Shown here in pieces: positions 9,235-19,208 of a stretch of DNA of 64,000 bases. The notes beneath the pieces were generated by a model, which did no database searches, had not been told where the DNA came from, and saw only the letters and a program-made list of their open reading frames with translations. Position numbers and translations under genes: made by a program. Within the stretch, counting starts at the first letter, position 1. Each line of letters starts with the position of its first letter. The DNA comes from Stenotrophomonas lacuserhaii. Its GTDB lineage: Bacteria > Pseudomonadota > Gammaproteobacteria > Xanthomonadales > Xanthomonadaceae. Location: assembly GCF_014836545.1 (NCBI RefSeq), contig NZ_JACSQS010000009.1, forward strand, positions 1 to 64,000, in the 5' to 3' direction.

Positions 9235-11304
9235 ATGAGCCACCTGTCTCCCCTGCTGATCGAACTGGGCACCGAAGAGCTGCCGGTCAAGGCGCTGCCG
9301 GGCCTGTCCCAGGCGTTCTTCGACGGCATCGTCGAGGGCCTGCGCAAGCGCGGCGTCGAACTGGACCTGGGCGATGCGCGCCCGCTGTCCACGCCACGCC
9401 GCCTCGCCGTGCTGCTGCCGGGCGTGGGCACCGAACAGCCCGAACAGCACAGCGAAGTGCTGGGCCCGTACCTGAACATCGCACTGGATGCCGACGGCCA
9501 GCCGACCAAGGCGCTGCAGGGCTTCGCGGCCAAGGCCGGGATCGACTGGAGCGCGCTGGAGAAGACCCGCGATGCCAAGGGCGAGCGCTTCGTGCACCGC
9601 GCCGTGAAGCCGGGTGCGCGCACCGCCGAGCTGTTGCCGGAGGTACTGCGCGAGGCGATCGCGGCGATGCCGATCCCCAAGCCGATGCGCTGGGGTGACC
9701 ATGCATGGGGCTTCGCGCGGCCGGTGCATTGGCTGGTGCTGCTGCACGGCCCGGATATCATCGATGCCGAACTGTTCGGCCTGAAGGCCGACCGCATGAC
9801 CCGCGGCCATCGCTTCCACCATGACAAGACCGTGTGGCTGACCCAACCGCAGGATTACGTCGAATCGCTGCGTTCGGCCTTCGTGCTGGTCGATCCGCAG
9901 GAACGCCGCGAACGCATCGCCGCGCAGGTGCAGGCCGCCGCTGCGGAAGCGGGCGGCAGTGCACGCATCACCGAAGACAATCTGGGGCAGGTGGTCAACC
10001 TGGTCGAATGGCCGTCGGCGGTGCTGTGCAGCTTCGAACGCGCGTTCCTGGCGGTGCCGCAGGAAGCGCTGATCGAGACGATGGAGATCAACCAGAAATT
10101 CTTCCCGGTGCTGGATGACGGCGGCAGGCTGACCGAGAAATTCATCGGCATCGCCAACATCGAATCCAAGGATGTGGCGGAAGTCGCCAAGGGCTACGAG
10201 CGGGTGATCCGTCCGCGCTTCGCCGATGCCAAGTTCTTCTTCGACGAAGACCTCAAGCAGGGGCTGGAGTCGATGGGCGATGGCCTGAAGACCGTGACCT
10301 ACCAGGCCAAGCTGGGCAGCGTGGCCGACAAGGTCGCACGCGTGGTCGCGCTGGCCGATGCCATCGCCCCGCAGGTCGGTGCCGACCCCGTGCTGGCGAG
10401 GCGTGCCGCGCAGCTGGCCAAGAACGACCTGCAGTCGCGCATGGTCAATGAATTCCCCGAACTGCAGGGTATCGCCGGCCGCCATTACGCGCTGACCGGG
10501 GGCGAGTCGCCGGAGGTCGCGCTGGCCATCGACGAGTCCTACCAGCCGCGTTTCGGCGGTGACGATATCGCACTGTCGCCGCTGGGCAAGGTGCTGGCGA
10601 TCGCCGAGCGCCTGGACACCCTCGCCGGTGGCTTTGCCGCAGGCCTCAAGCCGACCGGCAACAAGGATCCCTTCGCGCTGCGCCGCAACGCGCTGGGCCT
10701 GGCGCGTACGGTCATCGAAAGCGGCTTCGAACTGGACCTGCGCGCTCTGCTGGCGCAGGCCAACACGGCGCTCGCACCGCGTAACGTGCAGGCCGACGTG
10801 GCCGAACTGTACGACTTCATCATCGAACGCCTGCGCGGCTATTACGCCGACAAGGGCGTTCCGGCGTCGCAGTTCAACGCGGTGGCCGAACTGAAGCCCG
10901 CGTCGCTGTATGACTTCGACCGACGTATTGACGCAATCGGTACGTTTGCAGCCTTGCCGGAAGCGCCGGCACTGGCGGCGGCGAACAAGCGCATCGGCAA
11001 CATCCTGCGCAAGGCCGACATCGACATCCCGGGCCAGATCGACCCGTCGCTGCTGCGCGAAGAGGCCGAGCGCGCGCTCGCCGAAGCGGTTGCCGCAGCC
11101 ATTGACGATACCGGTGCCAGCCTGCAGCAGAAGGACTACGTCAGCGTGCTGGAACGGCTGGCGCGCCTGCGGCCGCAGGTGGACGCGTTCTTCGACCAGG
11201 TGATGGTCAACGACGAGGATCCGGCCGTGCGCGCGAACCGTCTTGCGCTGCTGAAGCGCCTGTCCGAGCGCTTCGACGCGGTGGCCTCGCTGGCCCAGCT
11301 GTAA
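9235..11304 (+). CDS. glyS: Glycine--tRNA ligase beta subunit
   Basis: This 689-aa beta subunit is responsible mainly for tRNA binding and pairs with GlyQ. It starts with [15 protein letters not shown], which is diagnostic, and has the expected length and the C-terminal anticodon-binding part. It marks the left border of the type III secretion island: the InvF-like regulator begins 109 bases after its stop. A short GC palindrome (GGCAGC/GCTGCC, 11334-11347) lies in that gap but lacks a T-run. Confidence 0.97.
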   Translation: MSHLSPLLIELGTEELPVKALPGLSQAFFDGIVEGLRKRGVELDLGDARPLSTPRRLAVLLPGVGTEQPEQHSEVLGPYLNIALDADGQPTKALQGFAAKAGIDWSALEKTRDAKGERFVHRAVKPGARTAELLPEVLREAIAAMPIPKPMRWGDHAWGFARPVHWLVLLHGPDIIDAELFGLKADRMTRGHRFHHDKTVWLTQPQDYVESLRSAFVLVDPQERRERIAAQVQAAAAEAGGSARITEDNLGQVVNLVEWPSAVLCSFERAFLAVPQEALIETMEINQKFFPVLDDGGRLTEKFIGIANIESKDVAEVAKGYERVIRPRFADAKFFFDEDLKQGLESMGDGLKTVTYQAKLGSVADKVARVVALADAIAPQVGADPVLARRAAQLAKNDLQSRMVNEFPELQGIAGRHYALTGGESPEVALAIDESYQPRFGGDDIALSPLGKVLAIAERLDTLAGGFAAGLKPTGNKDPFALRRNALGLARTVIESGFELDLRALLAQANTALAPRNVQADVAELYDFIIERLRGYYADKGVPASQFNAVAELKPASLYDFDRRIDAIGTFAALPEAPALAAANKRIGNILRKADIDIPGQIDPSLLREEAERALAEAVAAAIDDTGASLQQKDYVSVLERLARLRPQVDAFFDQVMVNDEDPAVRANRLALLKRLSERFDAVASLAQL

Positions 11305-11399
11305 CAGCCGTAACAGCTGCAGAACCCGGGGCCGGCAGCATGCTGCCCCGCTGGTCGACCCGCGGGCAAAAGCGCAATTCGGCTCATAGCCCTCTGCGG

Positions 11400-11425
11400 C
11401 ATGACGCAACACCATGTGCGTCATG
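11400..11425 (+). promoter_or_regulatory. Perfect 9-bp inverted repeat over the InvF-like start codon
   Basis: CATGACGCA (11400-11408) and TGCGTCATG (11417-11425) are exact reverse complements around an 8-base spacer. The two candidate start codons of the regulator lie in the spacer edge (ATG at 11414) and in the right arm (ATG at 11423). At the DNA level it could be an operator for the first gene of the type III island. At the RNA level it would form a hairpin that hides the start codon. The repeat is seen directly; the role is inferred. Confidence 0.55.
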
Positions 11426-12181
11426 TCGTACATCCCTCTTCCCCAGTCGCCGACGGCGCACCCGACCACCCTGTCATGCGTGATTCCTCGCGCGGAATCG
11501 GTGTTGCTGGTCGCCGACCACCACGTGGCGGACGTCGACCTCGGCGCGGCACGCGACTACGACGGCAACTCCCGCTTCACGATCGAGCCCGGTGGCGTCC
11601 GCCTGCTGGCAAGCGGTGAGCGCCAGCTGAAGCTGCTGGGACGCCATGTCCGGGTGCTGGCGGTGCCGGACAGCATGCCGCGCCTGCTTGCGTTCCACGA
11701 TCACGCCAAAGGCGTGCAGCGCAACGTGGAGGGCGATCGCCGCACGGCGGCGCTGCTGGCGGTCACAGGCGCGCTCGAGCACCCCAACGCACCGCAGAAC
11801 TGGCTGATGAACGAGCTGCTGGATGACACACCGGCCTTCCAGGCCGTGGCCGCGCGCTGGGCCCGGCGTGAGGTCTACCAGCTGGTGCGGTTCGTGCTGG
11901 AAAGTCCGGACCAGGGCGTCCAGAAGCTTGCTGATCGCTACGGCCTGTCCGTCGCCCAGTTCCGCCGCATCGGCCGGCGCGCCTTCGGCCGCTCGCTGAA
12001 GGAACAGCTGCGCCTGCTGCGCGCAGGGCGGGTGCTGCATCGCTATGCCGATACCGGAGCCACCTTCACCCGGCTGTCGTCGGATTTCGGCTTTTCGTCG
12101 CCTTCGCACTTCTGCAGTGAAATCAAATCGCTGCTTGGCAGGTCGCCCAGTTCCATCTATCAATCAGTCCATTCATTGTGA
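11414..12181 (+). CDS. AraC-family regulator of type III secretion, InvF-like
   Basis: This 255-aa protein ends with an AraC-type double helix-turn-helix (about 155-250), including SVAQFRRIGRRAFGRSLKEQ and a second helix pair with FGFSSPSHFCSEIK and LLGRSPS. It occupies the position of invF in SPI-1, where InvF works together with the SicA chaperone to switch on translocator and effector genes. A SicA-like protein is present in this island. The start could be ATG 11414 or ATG 11423; neither has a good ribosome-binding site, and both lie in an inverted repeat. Its TGA stop overlaps the GTG start of the secretin gene. Confidence 0.85.
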   Translation: MCVMSYIPLPQSPTAHPTTLSCVIPRAESVLLVADHHVADVDLGAARDYDGNSRFTIEPGGVRLLASGERQLKLLGRHVRVLAVPDSMPRLLAFHDHAKGVQRNVEGDRRTAALLAVTGALEHPNAPQNWLMNELLDDTPAFQAVAARWARREVYQLVRFVLESPDQGVQKLADRYGLSVAQFRRIGRRAFGRSLKEQLRLLRAGRVLHRYADTGATFTRLSSDFGFSSPSHFCSEIKSLLGRSPSSIYQSVHSL

Positions 12182-13887
12182 AAATTGTGCGCTACACCGT
12201 CTGTCTGTTCGCCGTGCTGCTGGCCGGCACCTTTCCCGCCCCGTTGCTTGCCCAACAGGCAGGCGGCGACGACGTGCCGCTTGAAAACACCGCGATCCGC
12301 CATCGCAGCGAACTGTCCGCCGACGCCACCTTCGTATCCCGTGGCGACGGCGTATCCCTGCTGCTGCAGTCGGTGGCCGCACAGATGAAACTGCCGGTCA
12401 TCGTCAGCACCAAAGCGCAGAAAAAGCGTGTCCAGGGCAGCTTCTCGCTGCGTGAACCGCAGGCGGTGCTCGACCAGGTCGCCCGCGATGTCGGCCTGAT
12501 CTGGTACAGCGACGGCCAGACGCTTTACGTGCATGACGCCAGCGAAACCCGCAATGCCATCGGCCACATGCAGCATGCCTCCATCGCCGTGCTGGAAGAC
12601 TTCCTGCGCCGCACGCGGCTTGCCGATCCGCGCCATGCGCTGCGGGGGGGCAGCGCGGCGGGCACCTTCTACGTCTCCGGATCACCGGTCCATGTCGACA
12701 TCGTGCTGAGTGCGGCGCGCTACCTGGATGAGCTGTACCGCGGCGCCGATGCACGCGCCGAGCACGTGGAGGTCATCGCGCTGCGCAACAGCTTCGCGCA
12801 GGGCCGGCGCTATGGCATGCGGTCCTGGGAAACCACCCTGCCCGGCATGGCGGAAACGCTGGCCAGTGTGCTGGCGGACTCAGGCGTCAGTGACATCATC
12901 GTGCGCAGGCCGCCGAGCGAGGCCAGCGCCGAAGATCCCAGCGAGGAGAGTGCCGTTGCGGCGCGGCAGGGCCAGCCGCTGGCACGCCGGGAAAGCCGTA
13001 CGCCGACCGCGTCGGAAGCCTCCACGCGTACCGTCGTGGTGGCCTACCCGGAAACCAACAGCCTGATCGTGCGGGGCACGCTGTCGGGCATCCAGAAAGT
13101 GAAGCAGCTGGTGGCCGAGCTTGACCTGCCGCGCAAGCAGGTCGAACTCTCGTTGTGGATCATCGATGTGCAGAAGAAGCAGCTGGACGGCCTCGGGGTG
13201 AAGTGGAGCGGCCAGGTGGGCATCAGTGGTCGCCTCGGCGTGGGATTCAACGGCTCCACCTCCACGCTGGATGGTGAGCGTTTCCTGGCCTCGGTCACGG
13301 CGCTGTCCGAGCGCGGCCAAGCCAGCGTGGTATCGCGCCCGGTGCTGCTGACCCAGGAAAACGTGCTGGCCCATTTCGACAGCAACAGCACCTTCTACGC
13401 GCGGCTGCAGGCCGAGCGCGCGGCGTCGCTGGAATCGGTGACCTACGGCACGATGATCAGCGTGCTGCCACGCGTCTCCGCCGACGACGAAGTGGAGATG
13501 CAGCTGAAGATCGAAGATGGAACCGACAGCGGCAGCGAAGTGGAAGGGCTGCCGGTGATCAACCGCACCACCATCGATACCGTCGCCCGCGTGCCGCATC
13601 AGCTCAGCCTGCTGGTGGGCGGTTACACCCGCCACGAACAGGCCCGCAACCGCGCCGCCATTCCCGGGTTGGGGCGCATCCCGTGGCTGGGCCATGCCTT
13701 TCGCCATCGTAGCGACCGCCAACAGGAACTGGTGCGCATCTTCCTGATCCAGCCCCGGGTACGCACATCGGCGGATCTGCTGCCTGGCGCAGGTTTCGAT
13801 CGTATCGAAGACCTTCAGCTCCCCCTGCCGGAACATTTCCAGCGCGTCCGCGAAAGCGTGCGGGAGGCATTGAATGGCGCACATTGA
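12178..13887 (+). CDS. sctC: Type III secretion outer-membrane secretin SctC (InvG-like)
   Basis: The 569-aa protein forms the outer-membrane ring of the injectisome. It has a Sec signal peptide (to about residue 25, LLAQQA), N0/N1 domains that include a STN-like stretch, and the secretin core in the C-terminal half, with LVGGYTRHEQ and IPGLGRIPWLGHAFRH near the end. The start is a GTG that overlaps the stop of the regulator gene (GTGA), so it should be translationally coupled. SPI-1 secretin InvG needs the lipoprotein pilotin InvH; no such gene is seen in this window. Confidence 0.93.
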   Translation: MKIVRYTVCLFAVLLAGTFPAPLLAQQAGGDDVPLENTAIRHRSELSADATFVSRGDGVSLLLQSVAAQMKLPVIVSTKAQKKRVQGSFSLREPQAVLDQVARDVGLIWYSDGQTLYVHDASETRNAIGHMQHASIAVLEDFLRRTRLADPRHALRGGSAAGTFYVSGSPVHVDIVLSAARYLDELYRGADARAEHVEVIALRNSFAQGRRYGMRSWETTLPGMAETLASVLADSGVSDIIVRRPPSEASAEDPSEESAVAARQGQPLARRESRTPTASEASTRTVVVAYPETNSLIVRGTLSGIQKVKQLVAELDLPRKQVELSLWIIDVQKKQLDGLGVKWSGQVGISGRLGVGFNGSTSTLDGERFLASVTALSERGQASVVSRPVLLTQENVLAHFDSNSTFYARLQAERAASLESVTYGTMISVLPRVSADDEVEMQLKIEDGTDSGSEVEGLPVINRTTIDTVARVPHQLSLLVGGYTRHEQARNRAAIPGLGRIPWLGHAFRHRSDRQQELVRIFLIQPRVRTSADLLPGAGFDRIEDLQLPLPEHFQRVRESVREALNGAH

Positions 13888-14998
13888 CGTCGCCGCCGCA
13901 CGGCTTTCCGTGCCGGCCCAGCGCCCTCGCACCGCGCCGGTTGCCCAGCCCGTGCCGGAAGACGAGCCCGCATCCTCTACCTCCGCCATGCGGCGGGCGA
14001 ACTCGCAGCAGGGCTTGTTGCAGCAGGCGCTTACCATGAGCGACGACCTTTCCGCTCTGGTATCAAGCCTGCGCCGCAACCGCTCGCGGGATGCCGACGA
14101 GTCTCCCGTCAACGCCCACGCCTGGCTGGAACAGGTGCTCGACCCGAAAGGCCCGGAAAAGCTGTCCGCCCTGCGATTGCAGCTGCAGCAGTTTCCGCCT
14201 GCCAACGTGGAGCAGTTGCGGAACCTGCTCGGCGCGCTGTTCGCCGATCCAAGCGACGCGGTGGCCGCGTTGCGTGCGCTGCGCTCCGGTGCGGAGCTGG
14301 AGGAACTGGCAGAGATCCTCGACGAGCTGGAACAGGAGTTTCTCGGCGGGAGCAGCGGGAAGGCAGTGCGGGCGGGCCTCAACGTCGCATTGAAGGCGCG
14401 CCTGCATTCCAGGTTGCTGGCTGCGACGCCCGCCCAGCTCCGGCAGACCTACCGCGATTTCCTCGGCGACGGCGAGCCGCTGGCCAGCTATGAGGAATGG
14501 ATAGCGCTTTACGGCTTCGAATCCCGCACCCGGGTGGTTGACTTCATCGAACATGCCATGGGCGCGGACATGTATGCGCTCGATCCCTCCTGCAGTCGCC
14601 TGGAGTTCGGCTACCTGCTGCAGCGCGTGCGGCAGCTCACCATGCTGCGCTCGGCCGATTACCTGCTGCTGGCGTGCTGCTGGGAAGCCTCCGTGATGAT
14701 CCGTATCGGGGTCACCCAGTCGACGCTGCTGTCGGCCCTGTTCGCGATGATCCAGCGGGGGGGAGGACTGCAGGAGCTGTTCGACGGCGTGTTCGGACAG
14801 GTGGCGTGCGCCCTCCAGACCAGGGAAAAATCCCGTTTCGCCGCCAACATGCGGCGCTTCCTGAAGGCGGTGCCGCATGGCCTGTGGCGCGATCCGGGGC
14901 AACATGTCCGCGCGTTGGACGAGGTCGAGGTTCTGCTTGAGGCTGCGTTGAAGCAGGAACAGCAGCAAGCGGCTGCAGGCCGCTGGGTGGCGGTCTGA
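13874..14998 (+). CDS. sctW: Type III secretion gatekeeper SctW (InvE/MxiC-like)
   Basis: At 374 aa it has the size of InvE/MxiC, the cytosolic switch that holds back effectors until the translocon is in place. Gene order (between secretin and SctV) is that of invE. The N-terminal 70 residues are low-complexity, followed by helical HrpJ/YopN-type sequence (MRRANSQQGLLQQAL through EELAEILDELEQE) and a TyeA-like C-terminal part. It overlaps the secretin gene by 14 bases and its stop shares one base with the start of sctV. Confidence 0.85.
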   Translation: MAHIDVAAARLSVPAQRPRTAPVAQPVPEDEPASSTSAMRRANSQQGLLQQALTMSDDLSALVSSLRRNRSRDADESPVNAHAWLEQVLDPKGPEKLSALRLQLQQFPPANVEQLRNLLGALFADPSDAVAALRALRSGAELEELAEILDELEQEFLGGSSGKAVRAGLNVALKARLHSRLLAATPAQLRQTYRDFLGDGEPLASYEEWIALYGFESRTRVVDFIEHAMGADMYALDPSCSRLEFGYLLQRVRQLTMLRSADYLLLACCWEASVMIRIGVTQSTLLSALFAMIQRGGGLQELFDGVFGQVACALQTREKSRFAANMRRFLKAVPHGLWRDPGQHVRALDEVEVLLEAALKQEQQQAAAGRWVAV

Positions 14999-17088
14999 TG
15001 GCGGCCAGCGCACCCACTGCCGGTGGGCTGGGCCAGGTGGCGCGCACGTTGCTGCGCCCGGAACTGGCTCTGGTCGTGCTGATGGCGGTCATCATCGGCA
15101 TGCTGATCGTGCCGCTGCCGACCTTCCTGGTGGACCTGCTGATCGCGGTCAACCTGCTGATCGCGATCGTCATTTTCCTCAGTTCGTTCTACGTCGAACG
15201 CATCCTGAGCTTCTCCACGTTCCCGTCGGTGCTGCTGTTCACCACGCTGATGCGGCTGGCGCTGTCGGTCAGCACCAGCCGGCTGATCCTGGTGGACGCC
15301 GATGCGGGGCATATCGTGGCCGCGTTCGGCGAGTTCGTGGTAGCAGACAACCTGGTCGTCGGCTTCGTCATCTTCGCGATCGTCACCATCGTGCAGTTCA
15401 TTGTCATCACCAAGGGCTCCGAGCGGATCGGCGAGGTGGTGGCACGCTTCTCGCTGGACGGCATGCCAGGCAAACAGATGGGCATCGACGCGGACCTGCG
15501 CGCCGAATCCATCGACGCGGCGGGCGCCAGGCTGCGCCGCCGCGAAGTGGAGAAGGAGAGTCAGCTTTACGGTTCTTACGATGGCGCAATGAAGTTCGTA
15601 AAGGGCGACGCCATCGCGGGCATCGTGATCGTGTTCGTCAACCTGTTCGGCGGCATCGCCGTCGGTATGCTGCAGCACGGAATGGGCTTCCAGCAGGCAT
15701 TGAGCGTGTTCACCCTGCTCACCATCGGGGATGGTCTGGTCGCGCAGATTCCGGCTCTGCTCATCTGCATCAGTGCCGGTTTCATCGTGACCCGCGTAGG
15801 GGGCGACGAAGGCAACCTGGGTTCGAGCATCATCAAGGAGCTTTTCAGCAGCCAGAAAGTGCTGTTCATCGCCGGCACGCTTGTCCTGCTTCTGGGGCTG
15901 CTGCCCGGATTCCCCTTGCCGGTGTTCTTCGTGTTGGCGGCCGGCCTGTTCGCTCTGGCAGCGTGGCGGCTGCGCGCCGATGACGCTGAGTCACAACGCA
16001 CCGGTAGCGGCAACGCCACCGGGCAGGCAATCGGGCACAGCGGCAAGCCGGACGCACCGGGCGGGCAGGGACAGCTGACCCACGATGGCAAGCAGGTCAA
16101 CGAAACGGTCCCGCTGCTGCTGCTGGTACCGCCGGCGCACCATGCCAAATGGCAGGCGGCCGGGTTGGAGCGCCAGCTTCGCGCGGAACTGCACCTGCGT
16201 GCGGGCATGCAGCTGCCACCCATGCTGCTGCGCAAGCACGAGGCCGGCGCGCACCGGATCATGGTGATGATCAACGAAATCCCCGCTGCCAGCACGGAGA
16301 TCGTACTCGACCACGTCCGAGTGCTCGCCGACAGCGATGAACTTGCGATGCTGGACGGTGCCATCGCGCTGCCCGGCAACGAGGGCGCACCGGCGCGGTG
16401 CTGGATGCCCGCCAGCATGCAGGACCAGCTGCAGGCCATGGGCATGGGCACCCGCAGCGATGAGGAAGAGCTGCATCAGCTGGTACACGATGCGCTGATG
16501 CGCAACATCGGCGAACTGTTCGGTATCCAGGAAACCAAGTACCTGCTGGACGAAACCGAAAAACGGTTCCCCGAGCTGCTGAAGGAAGTCCACCGCCACA
16601 TTCCCGTGCAGCGCGTCGCCGAAGTGCTGCAGCGCCTGCAGCGCGAGGGCGTCTCCATCCGCAACATGAAGATCATCCTGGAAACATTGGCGCAGTGGGG
16701 CCAGCGTGAGAAGGACGTCATCCTGCTGGTGGAGCATGTGCGTACCGGGCTGGCGCGCTACATCTCTTCCCAGCACGCGCGGAATGATCGCATTGCAGCG
16801 GTCCTGCTGGCGCCGGATACCGAACAGCTGGTCCGTTCGGGCATACGCCAGAGCCAGGGCGCGGCCTTCCTGAATCTTGACCCGGCGCAGGCGGAGCAGC
16901 TGCTCGACCGCCTCGTCATCGTCATGGAGCCGCTGCTGGCCAGCCGCCCGGAAGCGGTGCTGCTGGTCGCGCCGGACGTGCGCCGGTTCGTCAAACGGTT
17001 CGTCGAGAACAAGCTGCCCGGTCTCGCGGTTCTCTCGTTCTCGGAGATATCCGATGCCATCTCCCTTGATGTCGTGAAATCACTATGA
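14998..17088 (+). CDS. sctV: Type III secretion export gate SctV (InvA-like)
   Basis: This 696-aa FHIPEP-family protein has about eight membrane helices in residues 20-330. The conserved cytoplasmic loop carries GMPGKQMGIDADLRAE and KFVKGDAIAG, and a large cytoplasmic domain (about 375-696) forms the nonameric ring. The linker around 330-375 is Gly/Gln-rich and longer than expected from the InvA sequence I recall. The next gene, a chaperone, overlaps it by four bases (ATGA). Confidence 0.96.
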   Translation: MAASAPTAGGLGQVARTLLRPELALVVLMAVIIGMLIVPLPTFLVDLLIAVNLLIAIVIFLSSFYVERILSFSTFPSVLLFTTLMRLALSVSTSRLILVDADAGHIVAAFGEFVVADNLVVGFVIFAIVTIVQFIVITKGSERIGEVVARFSLDGMPGKQMGIDADLRAESIDAAGARLRRREVEKESQLYGSYDGAMKFVKGDAIAGIVIVFVNLFGGIAVGMLQHGMGFQQALSVFTLLTIGDGLVAQIPALLICISAGFIVTRVGGDEGNLGSSIIKELFSSQKVLFIAGTLVLLLGLLPGFPLPVFFVLAAGLFALAAWRLRADDAESQRTGSGNATGQAIGHSGKPDAPGGQGQLTHDGKQVNETVPLLLLVPPAHHAKWQAAGLERQLRAELHLRAGMQLPPMLLRKHEAGAHRIMVMINEIPAASTEIVLDHVRVLADSDELAMLDGAIALPGNEGAPARCWMPASMQDQLQAMGMGTRSDEEELHQLVHDALMRNIGELFGIQETKYLLDETEKRFPELLKEVHRHIPVQRVAEVLQRLQREGVSIRNMKIILETLAQWGQREKDVILLVEHVRTGLARYISSQHARNDRIAAVLLAPDTEQLVRSGIRQSQGAAFLNLDPAQAEQLLDRLVIVMEPLLASRPEAVLLVAPDVRRFVKRFVENKLPGLAVLSFSEISDAISLDVVKSL

Positions 17089-17468
17089 CCCTCAAAGAAA
17101 CACTCTGCCAGGCACTCGAACAGCTCGGTGCCAACTCCAGCGACTACGAGTTCGATGACCATTCGACGATCGTCATGTCATTCGACGACGTGGGGGATAT
17201 CTATCTCGACCCACGCGATGGCGAACAGGTCTGGCTGTGGGGCTCGATTGAAGAAATCGGTGAACAGGCTCGCAGCATGCTGGCCGAGCCGCTGCTGGGC
17301 GAGGTCATCCGGCCCGTCGCGCATTGGGATGCCGGGGCCATGGTGCTGCGTGAGGACGGCCGCGTCGGCGGCATGCTGCAAGCCGAATACGCGCAGGATC
17401 CCTCGCGGTTGGCCGAGGCGCTGCAGGATTTCCATCAGTGCCTGGCGCGGCTGCAGGCCATTCGATGA
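17085..17468 (+). CDS. Class IB type III chaperone (InvB/Spa15-like)
   Basis: This is a small acidic 127-aa protein at the invB/spa15 position between SctV and the ATPase. Its pattern (short N-terminal helix, alternating strands such as HSTIVMSFDDVGDIYLD and VWLWGSIEE, acidic C-terminal helix) fits the class IB effector-chaperone fold. In Salmonella InvB escorts SipA and several other effectors, so its most likely client here is the 644-aa protein encoded at 29049-30983. Its stop overlaps the ATPase start (ATGA). Confidence 0.8.
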   Translation: MTLKETLCQALEQLGANSSDYEFDDHSTIVMSFDDVGDIYLDPRDGEQVWLWGSIEEIGEQARSMLAEPLLGEVIRPVAHWDAGAMVLREDGRVGGMLQAEYAQDPSRLAEALQDFHQCLARLQAIR

Positions 17469-18757
17469 CGTACCCACGGTCTCTCTGGCGGCCTGCCGCG
17501 CATCCGGCGACCATCATCGGATCGATGATGCGGGCGCCGCTGCCCCACGTGGCCATCGGCGATGTGTGCCGGTTGCAGGCTGCGTCGCACGATGACACGC
17601 CTGCCGGGTCCGGCACGGTCATCGCAGTGGAGCATGGCCTGGCATCGATCGGACTGCTGCGGGACAGCACAGGTCTTTCATCGCAGTGCCTGGTCCTGCC
17701 CACTGGCCACGGCCCGCTGGTGGCCATATCCGAGGGGTTGCTGGGCAGCGTGATCGATGGACAGGGCAATGAAGTGGAACGTCTCGCGCCTGCGATCGTC
17801 TCGCATGCCGAAATGAGGCGCACCGATGGACGGGGTGTGGAGTACCACCGGCGCCGCGCGATCGAGTCGCCACTGTGCACGGGAATACGCGCGGTGGACG
17901 GTCTGCTGACCTGTGGCGAAGGCCAGCGCGTCGGCATCTTCGCCGGTGCAGGCGCGGGCAAGACCACGCTGGCCGAGATGCTGCTGGACAATGCCGACGT
18001 GGATGTCAGTGTCATCGCCCTGGTCGGCGAGCGCGGTCGCGAAGTCGCGTCACTGGTGGAGCGCTTCCGCCATTCCGAGCGCGCCGGCCGCACCGTGATC
18101 GTGCAGGCAACCTCGGACACCGCCCCTGCACTGCGCAGCCAGGCCCCGCTGATCGCCACGACCATCGCCGAGTACTTCCGCGACCAGGGCCGGCGCGTGC
18201 TGCTGGTCATGGATTCGGTTACCCGTTACGCGCGCGCATTGCGCGAACTGGCGCTGGGTGCCGGCGAGCCTCCCGCTCGCCGTGGATTTCCCGCGTCCGT
18301 GTTCGAGGCACTACCCCGCCTGCTGGAACGCAGTGGGCGCACTGACTCCGGTTGCATCACCGCCTTCTACACCGTCCTGCTGGAAGACGAGCAGGATGCT
18401 GATCCCATCGGCGAAGAGGTGAAGTCGCTGCTGGATGGACATCTCTACCTCAGCAGCAAGCTGGCCGGGCGCGGTCACCTGCCTGCCCTGGATGTGCTGC
18501 GCAGCGGAAGCCGTCTTTTCGGCTCCCTGACCAATGCGGCGCACCAGCAGGCAGCGGCGCGCATACGTGGTCTGTTGGGCACGCTCGAGGACCTGCAACT
18601 GATGCGTGACCTTGGCGAATACACGCCGGGGGTCAGCGCGGCCTATGACAAGGCCATAGCGAGTGAAGCGGCGCTGATGGCCTTCCTGCGCCAAGGGCAG
18701 CACGAGCGGGCGGAGCTCCCGCACATCTTGGAGGCCTTGCATGGACTTTCGCATTGA
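17465..18757 (+). CDS. sctN: Type III secretion ATPase SctN (InvC-like)
   Basis: This 430-aa F1-like ATPase unfolds and strips substrates at the base of the injectisome. Walker A is GAGAGKTT (about residues 161-168) and Walker B is VLLVMDSVTRYA; the GEPPARRGFPASVFEALPRLLER segment is diagnostic of flagellar/type III ATPases. The ATG at 17465 inside the chaperone stop is preferred over an upstream in-frame Met at 17438, because it gives the family length and an ATGA junction. It overlaps sctO by 17 bases. Confidence 0.96.
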   Translation: MTYPRSLWRPAAHPATIIGSMMRAPLPHVAIGDVCRLQAASHDDTPAGSGTVIAVEHGLASIGLLRDSTGLSSQCLVLPTGHGPLVAISEGLLGSVIDGQGNEVERLAPAIVSHAEMRRTDGRGVEYHRRRAIESPLCTGIRAVDGLLTCGEGQRVGIFAGAGAGKTTLAEMLLDNADVDVSVIALVGERGREVASLVERFRHSERAGRTVIVQATSDTAPALRSQAPLIATTIAEYFRDQGRRVLLVMDSVTRYARALRELALGAGEPPARRGFPASVFEALPRLLERSGRTDSGCITAFYTVLLEDEQDADPIGEEVKSLLDGHLYLSSKLAGRGHLPALDVLRSGSRLFGSLTNAAHQQAAARIRGLLGTLEDLQLMRDLGEYTPGVSAAYDKAIASEAALMAFLRQGQHERAELPHILEALHGLSH

Positions 18758-19208
18758 CCTGCGGGGCCCGCGGCTGGTCCAGCTGAAGAAGGCGCAGCGG
18801 CAGCTCTCGCTGCTGTCGGCACAGTCGCAGCACGCCGCGGCGACTGCAAGGCGCGAAGAAGCCGGCGCGCTGCGTGATGCCGCCGAACAGGCATTGCACC
18901 GCGCGATCCTGCAGCCGGAAACCGGCCTCAGTCGCAGCGCACTGTTCGACCGCCTGCGGGTCCTCGCCGTCGCCCGCGCGCATGCATTGGAAAGCGGGCA
19001 TGCGGCCAACGACCTCGAGTCCGATGCCGCGCGTTGCGACACCGAGGAAGCCGGGCAGCGCGAGCGCGCCGCGACGCAGTACCGCAAGCAGAAGAAGATC
19101 GAGCACTGGCATGCGCACCACCGGCGGCAGGCCAGCCGGCTTCGCGAACTGCGCCTCCATACCCAACAGCTGGATGAAATCTCATGTCGTCGCCGCTCAC
19201 CGCGCTGA
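18741..19208 (+). CDS. sctO: Type III secretion central stalk SctO (InvI/Spa13-like)
   Basis: This 155-aa, Arg/Gln/Ala-rich protein is predicted to be a long two-helix coiled coil (for example LVQLKKAQRQLSLLSAQSQ and RERAATQYRKQKKIEHW). That is the fold of the stalk linking the ATPase hexamer to SctV. Sequence identity within this family is low, so the call rests on fold, size and position between sctN and sctP. Confidence 0.82.
   Translation: MDFRIDLRGPRLVQLKKAQRQLSLLSAQSQHAAATARREEAGALRDAAEQALHRAILQPETGLSRSALFDRLRVLAVARAHALESGHAANDLESDAARCDTEEAGQRERAATQYRKQKKIEHWHAHHRRQASRLRELRLHTQQLDEISCRRRSPR

Noticed and set aside
11334..11347. GGCAGCATGCTGCC palindrome after glyS as a terminator
   Set aside because: The stem is short and no T-run follows. 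It may slow polymerase but cannot be called a terminator.
8215..11469. 1084-codon open frame on the minus strand
   Set aside because: It is exactly antisense to glyQ and glyS. Its His/Gln/Arg-rich product is the usual shadow of a high-GC gene in the opposite frame.
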